DNA of 64,000 nucleotides. Source: Botrimarina colliarenosi (GTDB taxonomy: Bacteria; Planctomycetota; Planctomycetia; Pirellulales; Lacipirellulaceae). Position 1 is the first letter of the stretch, and every line of letters starts with the position of its first letter. The stretch is from assembly GCF_007859955.1 (NCBI RefSeq), contig NZ_SJPR01000003.1, positions 523,108-587,107 on the forward strand, read 5' to 3'. Below the pieces are notes generated by a model that worked only from the letters and a program-made list of their open reading frames with translations, made no database searches and was not told the DNA's origin. Positions 58,037 through 64,000 of the stretch are shown one piece after another. The translations under genes were made by a program, and so were the position numbers.

Positions 58037-58849
58037 TCAGTTGTCAGCGTTGCGACGGCGGCGGTAGCGGACACCGGCGACCGCGGCGCCCAACGCCCAG
58101 ACGCCGGCGAGAGCCGGCTCAGGGATCGCTGCCAGGCTCGTGTTGTCGATCGCCAGGCCAGCGATGTCGTTGTAGGTGAACCAGCCGTACCGATTGCCGC
58201 CAACAATCGAGGCAATGTCATCGCCCGCGTTGGAACGCGTCACGGAATAGAGGGCCGACCCGCCGTCATCGTAAAGATTGAAGTCGACCGCCAGCGCCCC
58301 GCCGTCGTTGTAGAAGTTCTGCTCGAAGGTGTACCAGCCGGCGCCGGTGATGGTGAAGTTGTTGCCGCCATTCTCGTTATTCAATTTGAAGGCGTTGAAA
58401 ACGGCATCGGTGTTGTTGGACGCGTTGACCTTCAGGTCCGAACCGTCCATGCCGACGTGCCAAATAAAGTCACGCAGGTGACTTCCACTCTGATTGCTGA
58501 CCGCAACCGAGTAGTCGAAGCCCTCGCTCGGCGAGAACGCCGCCGGATCGATGTACACATCGAGCGACGCGATGAATCCGCCGTCGAAGTTGCTGCTGTA
58601 GCCTCCGAACCGAGTGAAAGGCCCGCCGCCAGAAAGCACCGCGTGGGCGCCGCCGCTGCTTGAGGTGATTCCCGCCGTGCCTGAGGTGGCCCGCGTAATG
58701 GTTCCGGCGTTGTCATTCCAGTTGTCGCCGCCGGCCGTCCACGAAGGGTCCTCAAACCCTTCGAAGTGACCGAGAACCGCTTGGGCGGAGTGCGTGGCGG
58801 CAAGGGTCGCGAACAGCGCGAAGGCGACTTGGCAGCGGAGCTGATTCAT
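58037..58849 (-). CDS. PEP-CTERM sorting-domain protein
   Basis: This 270-residue protein has a signal peptide (MNQLRCQVAFALFATLAATH...A) and a C-terminal PEP-CTERM tail: IPEP, hydrophobic helix (ALAGVWALGAAVAGV) and basic end RYRRRRNADN. The mature part (HFEGFEDPSWTAGGDNWND and later FSPSEGFDYSVAVSNQSG, FNLYDDGGSALYSV) looks like a beta-sandwich of the lectin/LamG kind seen in PEP-CTERM proteins. It is predicted to be sorted to the cell surface by an exosortase encoded elsewhere. No glycan-synthesis genes lie nearby. Confidence 0.83.
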   Translation of the reverse strand: MNQLRCQVAFALFATLAATHSAQAVLGHFEGFEDPSWTAGGDNWNDNAGTITRATSGTAGITSSSGGAHAVLSGGGPFTRFGGYSSNFDGGFIASLDVYIDPAAFSPSEGFDYSVAVSNQSGSHLRDFIWHVGMDGSDLKVNASNNTDAVFNAFKLNNENGGNNFTITGAGWYTFEQNFYNDGGALAVDFNLYDDGGSALYSVTRSNAGDDIASIVGGNRYGWFTYNDIAGLAIDNTSLAAIPEPALAGVWALGAAVAGVRYRRRRNADN

Positions 58850-59095
58850 CTCAGAGGTTCCCCTGGCGGATTCGCTTTGGACCCATGGACGATTCCCGTG
58901 GGCCGGCTTGGGCGAAAAGGTTCTCTTAGTTTGCGAGGTTAAGTTAACCAGTAGAGCCCAACGGGGTCAAAGGTTCGCGGCGGTATTGGGGGGATTTTTC
59001 TATAATTTCCCATGCTTTTGGCTCGTCATCCCGATCGGCTCCGCTGTGCGCTCGGTTGGCTCTGTCGAGCGAACTACCTGGCAGGCGGCGCGGGC

Positions 59096-59101
59096 TATAA
59101 T
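59096..59101 (+). promoter_or_regulatory. TATAAT box 8 bases before the DUF1570 ATG
   Basis: A perfect TATAAT ends 8 bases before the ATG at 59110, so a transcript would start at or next to the start codon. No good -35 is seen at 17 bases. A second TATAAT lies at 59001-59006. If the first is used, the mRNA would be leaderless. Confidence 0.4.
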
Positions 59102-59109
59102 CCGTCGGT

Positions 59110-60540
59110 ATGTCGCGATTCGCCCTTCTCGTCGCCTTTCTCCTAGTCGGCGCCAGTGCGTCGGGGCAGGGCATTCCCCCCGAGGCAGCGTCCCCGCGTC
59201 CGGCAGGAGCCGGCGTGACACCCGCCCCGAACGACGGGGCGCTCGGGCTAGCGATTCCTGACAATGCCCGACCCACACCACCCCGGAGCGAGTTTGCCGA
59301 ACTCGAAGGCCGGGTCGTCCGTGTGCTCGCCGAGTTGGGCGACGAACGCGGCGTTGTGCTCCCGACGGGCGAACTCACCGTCGTTCCCAGCGACAAGACC
59401 GAGCCCAGTAGCGGCCCCTTCCGATCGGCGACCCGCGATGAGCTGGTCGCCTCGCTCAAGGCGGAGGGCTTCGACGAGTACCGCTTCGCCCCGGCCGGCT
59501 ACTACCTGTTCGCATACGACTGCAGCGACGCCTACTACCTGCACACCCGGTCGATCCTCGAGAGCATGCTCCGTGGCGTCGTGAAGCAGCTCGCCGAGTG
59601 GGGGCTCGAGCCGCAACGGCCCGAGACGCCGCTGGTGGTCGTCATCACGCCCAACCGCGCCGCCTTCGACGCGATCATGGAGATGCCCGAAGGCGTGGCG
59701 GCGTATTACAACGGCGTCAGCAACCGCGTCGTGCTCTATGAGGACGACCGCCTCTTCGACGCGGCGCCGGAGTTCGCCCTCAAGCAGGGCGCCTACGTCG
59801 TCGCCCACGAGGCGATCCATCAGCTGCTGCACAACACGGGGATCCAAGGCCGACTCGCCGCTTGGCCGATGTGGATCAGCGAAGGCGTCCCCGAGTACTT
59901 CTGCCCGCTGCGGGTTCATTCGAGCCTCGCCCGCACCGACGGCGATGAGCTGCCGGTCCGCACCGTCAAATGGAGCGAGGCGGGCATGGTCAACGACATC
60001 CGCATGCACGACCTGCTACGAACCAAACCCGCCGCCGGGCGGCTGATGCGGGCAGTGGTGAGTGCTCCTACCCTGTCGGCGCGGGGCTACAGCGTCGCTT
60101 GGGGCCTGACCCACTACCTGGCCGAACGCCGCACCGACGAGTTCAAGGCGTACCTCGCCGACGTCCGCCAGCAGCCGGCCTTGTCGATGGTCAACGCCGC
60201 CGCGTCGCGCGGGCCCGACCCGTTGTTCGTCAAACACTTCGGCGACGACTTCGCGGCCCTCGAGACCGAGGTCCAAAAGCACCTCACCAGCCGGCGGATG
60301 CAATCCGCCTACAGCGACCCCTACATCAACCAAACCCACTACGTGGTGAGCGTCACCTTCAAAAAGGGCCGCGTCTACTACACGCAAGCGGGCGTAAGCC
60401 TGTCGCCCGCCTCGGCCCGCGAATGGACCAGCGAGAAACGCCAAGAGCTCGCCAAGGAGGGGATCAACGCCCACGTCGTGACCCGCGAATGCCGCGACGC
60501 CCGCGAGGCGCAGTTTCAACTGCGGAAGATCCTTGATTGA
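59110..60540 (+). CDS. secreted DUF1570 metallopeptidase-like protein
   Basis: This 476-residue protein has a signal peptide (MSRFALLVAFLLVGASASGQ). The second half carries VAHEAIHQLLHNTGI, an HExxH zinc motif, and a downstream Glu in WISEGVPEYF, as in gluzincin-like DUF1570 proteins common in planctomycetes. Before it are SDAYYLHTRSILESMLRGVV and VVVITPNRAAFDAIM. The last 70 residues (YVVSVTFKKGRVYYTQAG) may be a separate small domain. Peptidase activity is predicted only. The start is supported by the TATAAT box just upstream. Confidence 0.82.
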   Translation: MSRFALLVAFLLVGASASGQGIPPEAASPRPAGAGVTPAPNDGALGLAIPDNARPTPPRSEFAELEGRVVRVLAELGDERGVVLPTGELTVVPSDKTEPSSGPFRSATRDELVASLKAEGFDEYRFAPAGYYLFAYDCSDAYYLHTRSILESMLRGVVKQLAEWGLEPQRPETPLVVVITPNRAAFDAIMEMPEGVAAYYNGVSNRVVLYEDDRLFDAAPEFALKQGAYVVAHEAIHQLLHNTGIQGRLAAWPMWISEGVPEYFCPLRVHSSLARTDGDELPVRTVKWSEAGMVNDIRMHDLLRTKPAAGRLMRAVVSAPTLSARGYSVAWGLTHYLAERRTDEFKAYLADVRQQPALSMVNAAASRGPDPLFVKHFGDDFAALETEVQKHLTSRRMQSAYSDPYINQTHYVVSVTFKKGRVYYTQAGVSLSPASAREWTSEKRQELAKEGINAHVVTRECRDAREAQFQLRKILD

Positions 60541-60907
60541 AGTTATCGAAGGCGTCGTCAGGATTCGTGCTGCTTTCGATCTTGCACGCCAAGTGCGCTT
60601 CAAGCCGCCCCATCGTATGCTTCATACCAACAGCAGTCGAAATTATGAACGGACGATCAGTATGCCTTCAATTTGGCTATCGGGTGACGCAGCCTGGGTT
60701 CTCGACGTCTAGCTTGCTCGAGGTGCGTCACGTCATTTTTCGGAGGCAGATAGCCACCCGCATTGATCCGCGGAGCCGGAAAGGTGCGAAGCGTATTCTA
60801 CAAACAAGCTGATTGGTTCTTGTGAGCGTGGCTTTCGCTGGCGATAATGCATGCACATCAAAGCGTGCATATAGCGGCTTTATTGCTACTTCAACCGGAC
60901 TTGCCTA
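60541..60907. other. 367-base gene-free stretch, AT-richer
   Basis: No supported gene. The open frame through 60537-60812 lacks coding character. GC content drops from here into the following PEP-CTERM gene. A small hairpin (ATGCATGCACATCAAAGCGTGCAT) lies near 60847-60870. Confidence 0.4.
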
Positions 60908-61546
60908 ATGACTCGAACGTTGACTGTTTCAGTGGCTTTTTCAGCTGCAATGCTTGTCAACCCATTGGTGTCGCTCGCCGACGTCGTTTATGACAATGGG
61001 CTCTTACCCTTCGGGAATTTCGCGACAGGTTCTGACGCCGCTTTAAACGATAGCGTGGCTGAGAGTTTTATGTTTTCAGAACATACTCTCGTCAACGAGA
61101 TTGAGTTTCTTGGTCTGTATTCTAATGGCGCAATTGACGACCGATTTGCCGTAGTGTTCTACAACAATGCATCGGGTCTTCCAGGTGCTTTGCTTGGCGC
61201 GCCCAATATCTTGTCGTCGCATCGAACGGCCGGTGGTTTTGACGTAGGTTCTTTGCAAGGCTTCCGCTACGAGTTACAGCTGTCAGGCTCGCTGTTTGAA
61301 GCGGGTCAGAAGTACTGGGTAAGTGTCACGAACGATTCTTCGATGACCCCTGAGGAGGACCATTGGTCTTGGGCTTCAACGTCCGCTGGTCCGGGGGATG
61401 GCTCTGCCATTATGGATCGAGATCCCACATGGCGGGCCAGGGGTTTTGACTACGCGTTTCGCCTCCATGGCTTAACCGTGCCCGAGCCCACCGCAAGCTT
61501 GCTGCTCGTCGCTGGGGCAGGCTTTGGGCTAGCTGTTCGGCGATAG
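60908..61546 (+). CDS. PEP-CTERM sorting-domain protein of low-GC origin
   Basis: This 212-residue protein has a signal peptide (MTRTLTVSVAFSAAMLVNPL...LADV) and a C-terminal tail VPEPTASLLLVAGAGFGLAV ending in RR. The mature part includes VYDNGLLPFGNFATGSDAAL and FRYELQLSGSLFEAGQKYWV, a beta-rich pattern found in choice-of-anchor-type PEP-CTERM proteins. Codon use is clearly less GC-rich than the rest of the window, and an IS3-family cluster starts about 300 bases downstream. Recent acquisition is likely. Confidence 0.8.
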   Translation: MTRTLTVSVAFSAAMLVNPLVSLADVVYDNGLLPFGNFATGSDAALNDSVAESFMFSEHTLVNEIEFLGLYSNGAIDDRFAVVFYNNASGLPGALLGAPNILSSHRTAGGFDVGSLQGFRYELQLSGSLFEAGQKYWVSVTNDSSMTPEEDHWSWASTSAGPGDGSAIMDRDPTWRARGFDYAFRLHGLTVPEPTASLLLVAGAGFGLAVRR

Positions 61547-61854
61547 CACCTAACACACCACTGCTGCCAACTCTTATCTGTTTTTATACGGGGGGCCTCG
61601 ACTGTCGTTGGCGTACAACCGGCCTTCCATTTGAGCGGCCTGATCTGCAAATGCAGAGAGAGGTCGAGCAGAGCGACTTTCGTCACGTGTGACCGCCCCC
61701 CAGATGATCTCTATGCCTCGGTTGCAATTGCGATCAACTCGCCCGTTGATCGCCGAGGCCTTTCTGCAGCAGCGCCCAGGCGAGCATCGCGGTCCAGCCG
61801 ACTAGGGCGACCGCTAGGATGCGCTCGCAGGCGCCGTCTGGCCTGCCCCAAAAA
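61547..61854. other. gene-free stretch before the IS cluster
   Basis: No supported gene. It may contain decayed insertion-sequence or flanking host sequence. The sequence CCCCAAAA before 61855 recurs before 62537. Confidence 0.35.
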
Positions 61855-61867
61855 CCTGTACCAGTTG

Positions 61868-62525
61868 CTATGAGAGTACGGTTTGGGGAACGCCGCTGCC
61901 CTGCCGTAGCGGAGGAGACTGCTGAGGCGTAGCCGAAGCAGTCTCCGGAGCGGAGGGAGGGCAGCGGGCCGCGAACTCCACCGGGGTCACGTACCCCAGC
62001 GAGCTGTGCGGCCGGTGATGGTTGTAATCCTCTCGCCAGGCGGCCCCGAGCTTCCTCGCCGCCGCCAGGCTCTCGAACTCCTCGGTCGCCAAGAACTCGT
62101 CGCGGAACTTGCTGTTGAAGCTCTCCGCGTAACCGTTCTGCCACGGGGCCCCAGGCTCGATGTACAGCGTCCCGACCCCCACCTTCGCCAGCCACGCCTG
62201 GAGCGCCTTGGCCACGAACTCCGGCCCGTTGTCGCTCCGCAGGTGAAGCGGCACGCCACGCATCGCCAGCTGCTCCGCCAACGCATCGATCGCGTCCTCG
62301 CTCGTGAGGCTCCGGTCGATCTTCAGCGTCAGACACTCGCGGGTGAACTCGTCAACGAGCGTCAGGCACTTGATCGCCGCGCCGCTGGTCGTGCGGTCGA
62401 ATACGAAGTCCCACGCCCATACGTCGTTCTTGTGCCTCGCCTCGCGGCGGGCGCAGCCGTTCTCCTTCACGCCCAAGCGACGCTTTTTCCGCTTCTTCTG
62501 AGGCACTTTCAGACCCTCTGGCCTG
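61868..62525 (-). pseudogene. IS3-family transposase OrfB remnant
   Basis: The remnant retains the catalytic core: AWDFVFDRT (first Asp), LRSDNGPEF (second Asp) and NGYAESFNSKF (Glu), and the conserved NHHRPHSSLGYVTPVEF. The N-terminal 100 residues and the whole of OrfA are missing; coding similarity with the neighbouring copy stops near GLKVPQKKRKK at about 62520. Divergence from the intact copy shows it is not a recent duplicate. Terminal-repeat-like sequences at 61855-61877 and 62537-62558 bracket it but point the same way, so the element has been rearranged. Confidence 0.85.
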
Positions 62526-62615
62526 CTCCCCAAAAGCGGATCCAGGTGTTATGAGAGTCTCAACCGCCCCGTGACCAGCATCGATTTTCTGTACCAGCCG
62601 CTATGAAGGTATGGT

Positions 62616-63491
62616 TTAGGTAAAGCCGCTGCCCCGCTGGAGCGGAGGAGTCGCTTGAGGCGTAGCCGAAAGCGACTCCGGAGCGGAAGCGGGGCAGCGG
62701 GCCGCGAACTCCGCCGGGGTGACGTACCCCAGCGAGCCATGTGGCCGGTAGTGGTTGTAATCCTCTCGCCAAGCGGCGGTGAGCTTCCGCGCGACCGCCA
62801 GGTTGTCGAACACCTCGGCCGCCAAGAACTCGTCTCGCAGCCTGCTGTGGAAGCTCTCCGCATAGCCGTTCTGCCACGGGCTGGCCGGTTCGACGTAACG
62901 CGTCGTCACGCCAACCTTCGCCAGCCACGCCTGCAACTCTTTAGCAACGAACTCCGGGCCGTTGTCGCTGCGAAGGTTCGCCGGCACGCCCCGCATCGCC
63001 AGCAGCTCGGCCACCGTGTCGATCAGGTCCTCGCTCGTGATGCTCCTCGCCACCTTCAGGGCCAAGCACTCGCGGGTGTGCTCATCGACGATCGATAGCC
63101 ACTTCAGCTGCGTCCCGTTCTCGGTCCGGTCGAACGCGAAGTCCCACGCCCACACGTGGTTCTTGTGCGTCGCCTGGAGACGATCGCAGCCGTTCTCCGC
63201 CACGCCCAAGCGGCGCTTCTTCCGCTTCTTCGGCGGCACTTTCAGGCCCTCTCGACGCCACAGCCGAAGGACCCGCGACTCGCTCGCCGCGTAGCCTTCG
63301 CCTCGCAATAACGCCGCGATGCGGCGGTACCCGAACCGTGGCCGCCGACGCACCAGCTGCAGCAGCCGTTTGAGCAGCCGCGGCTCGTCGCCGCGTGGCT
63401 TCGCTAGGTAACGCTGACTACTCCGCGGCTGGTCAACGGCCTGACACGCCCTTCGCTCGGAGAGGCCCAGCCGCTTCCGCAGTTCGGCCAC
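62616..63491 (-). CDS. IS3-family transposase OrfB (DDE integrase)
   Basis: This 291-residue protein starts at GTG 63491 if translated alone; otherwise it is made as an OrfAB fusion by frameshifting. An HTH_21-like N-terminus (LGLSERRACQAVDQPRSSQR) precedes the rve core with DDE residues in AWDFAFDRT, LRSDNGPEF and NGYAESFHSRL. The C-terminal HYRPHGSLGYVTPAEFAA is typical. All catalytic residues are present, so the element may be active. Confidence 0.92.
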   Translation of the reverse strand: MAELRKRLGLSERRACQAVDQPRSSQRYLAKPRGDEPRLLKRLLQLVRRRPRFGYRRIAALLRGEGYAASESRVLRLWRREGLKVPPKKRKKRRLGVAENGCDRLQATHKNHVWAWDFAFDRTENGTQLKWLSIVDEHTRECLALKVARSITSEDLIDTVAELLAMRGVPANLRSDNGPEFVAKELQAWLAKVGVTTRYVEPASPWQNGYAESFHSRLRDEFLAAEVFDNLAVARKLTAAWREDYNHYRPHGSLGYVTPAEFAARCPASAPESLSATPQATPPLQRGSGFT

Positions 63492-63514
63492 CGCCGCTCG
63501 TTTCCGGGAAGGGC

Positions 63515-63802
63515 TCAGAAGTTTCCCTCCGCAACGATCTTCAAGGCTTGGTTGTCTAGAGACAGCTCCGCAACCAGCTGCTTCAGACGCCGGTTCTCAT
63601 CCTCCAGCTTCTTCAGCCGCACCGCCTCCTCGGACTTCATCCCTCCGTACTGCTTTCGCCAACGGTCGAGCGTTGATTCGCTCACCTCTAACGCCTGCAA
63701 CACGGCCGCCATGTCCTTGCCCGCGCTCAGCATCGTGTCCGCGTCTCGCAGCTTGCGGACGATCTGCTCCGGCGAATGACGCTTCCTTCGCTTCTCGCTC
63801 AT
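63515..63802 (-). CDS. IS3-family transposase OrfA
   Basis: This 95-residue protein has a helix-turn-helix (HSPEQIVRKLRDADTML and VSESTLDRWRKQYGGM) and a leucine-zipper-like end (VRLKKLEDENRRLKQLVAEL). It binds the terminal repeats. It ends with TGA at 63515-63517, just after the slippery heptamer, and the OrfB frame is open across this point. Confidence 0.92.
   Translation of the reverse strand: MSEKRRKRHSPEQIVRKLRDADTMLSAGKDMAAVLQALEVSESTLDRWRKQYGGMKSEEAVRLKKLEDENRRLKQLVAELSLDNQALKIVAEGNF
63521..63527 (-). promoter_or_regulatory. programmed -1 frameshift heptamer
   Basis: On the minus strand the sequence is GGGAAAC in OrfA phase G-GGA-AAC, a perfect X-XXY-YYZ slip site, three bases before the OrfA stop. 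The -1 frame continues without stop into OrfB (reading KLLSPSRKRAAVAEL). This fits the usual IS3-family way of making the OrfAB transposase. Confidence 0.7.
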
Positions 63803-63901
63803 CCTTCGGTCTCCTGGCCACTAGGGCGGGTTAGACCTTCATAACCCTTGGATCAGGTTTTCGACAGCAGGCCACCCGGAGGGGCCTCAAGGAGACTCGC
63901 G

Positions 63902-64000
63902 ATGTCAGAGAAGCGAAGGAAGCGTCACAGCGCGGAAGAAGTGGTGCGTAAGCTGCGGGATGCGGATGCGATGCTGAATGCGGGGAAGGACCTGGCGGTG
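63902..64000 (+). CDS. IS3-family transposase OrfA, start only
   Basis: An ATG at 63902 preceded by AAGGAG opens a frame reading MSEKRRKRHSAEEVVRKLRD and running off the window end. It matches the OrfA of the minus-strand copy with some substitutions, so a third, divergently oriented IS copy begins here. The intergenic piece between the two OrfA starts is only 99 bases. Confidence 0.85.
   Translation, partial: MSEKRRKRHSAEEVVRKLRDADAMLNAGKDLAV

Larger units (their letters stand above)
62589..63856 (-). mobile_element. apparently complete IS3-family insertion sequence
   Basis: The element spans about 1270 bases with imperfect 22-bp terminal inverted repeats: CTGTACCAGCCGCTATGAAG+GT (62589-62610) and, inverted at 63835-63856, CTGATCCAAGGGTTATGAAG+GT, 16 of 22 identical. 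It encodes OrfA and OrfB on the minus strand with a -1 frameshift site between. No obvious target-site duplication could be confirmed because the neighbours are other IS copies. Confidence 0.85.

Noticed and set aside
60537..60812. A 91-codon open frame after the DUF1570 gene
   Set aside because: It overlaps the stop of the previous gene, has no ribosome-binding site and no natural protein pattern.
61734..62336. A 200-codon open frame on the minus strand overlapping the transposase remnant
   Set aside because: It is an alternative frame of the OrfB remnant, whose DDE motifs lie in the other frame.

Overview
The window looks like chromosomal DNA of a planctomycete, most likely of the order Pirellulales (Lacipirellulaceae-like). 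This is inferred from the high GC content by eye, three PEP-CTERM proteins, a DUF1559 prepilin-like protein, a cysteine-rich Lpg1974/BBP7-type outer-membrane protein, a DUF1570 protein, an oversized SecA (about 1230 residues) and a ribosomal protein S18 gene that stands alone. It is mostly a housekeeping region with short operons on both strands. No rRNA, tRNA or CRISPR array was recognised.

Layout. 1-3.4 kb: outer-membrane protein and a PEP-CTERM protein. 3.4-15.6 kb: nadC, ligA, a UvrA, a ThiF/MoeB-type E1-like enzyme, a Ser/Thr kinase, a ComEA-like HhH protein, a DUF1559 protein and purF. 15.6-23 kb: an HExxH protein, a Fur regulator, a FlgM-like anti-sigma factor, ispH and a three-gene ABC-2 exporter operon. 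23-33.4 kb: a rhomboid-like protein with a zinc ribbon, waaA with a small lipoprotein, secA, a secreted TPR protein and a small secreted protein. 33.6-36.7 kb: a SNF2 helicase with a partner gene and a coiled-coil protein. 37-44.5 kb: a same-strand run of AMP-forming ligase, acylating-type aldehyde dehydrogenase, Fe-alcohol dehydrogenase, PQQ-propeller protein and HemN-like radical SAM protein, broken up by repeat-flanked cassettes. 44.7-57.9 kb: histidine kinase, a LolD-type ATPase with a HEAT protein, thioesterase, rpsR, glycosyltransferase, Na+/solute symporter with DUF3311 partner, ferredoxin-NADP reductase, Dabb protein, Old Yellow Enzyme, GNAT-nitrilase fusion and Nei glycosylase. 58-61.5 kb: two PEP-CTERM proteins around a DUF1570 protein. 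61.8-64 kb: an IS3-family cluster with one remnant, one apparently complete copy and the start of a divergent copy.

The most striking feature is a population of long palindromic or inverted-repeat elements in the gaps between genes. At least six arm-sequence families recur. Several are nested inside one another like Russian dolls, and three share the same central GCGGGTACCC. Three elements carry a gene between the arms: a DUF559 endonuclease-like gene, a GxxExxY gene (both of the PD-(D/E)XK nuclease type) and a tiny membrane-protein gene. Others are empty. This suggests a mobile repeat system in which nuclease-carrying elements could mobilise or protect related empty copies. In places the repeats supply coding sequence: the last residues and stop codon of ligA, the N-terminal region of the PQQ-propeller gene and an internal piece of uvrA. 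The second candidate for a new system is the ligase, aldehyde dehydrogenase, alcohol dehydrogenase and HemN-like radical SAM run, which reads as a carboxylate-to-alcohol reduction pathway. The third is the architecture of SecA, which has about five tandem W..RFG-type modules in its C-terminal half and a small beta-rich insert in the second nucleotide-binding domain.
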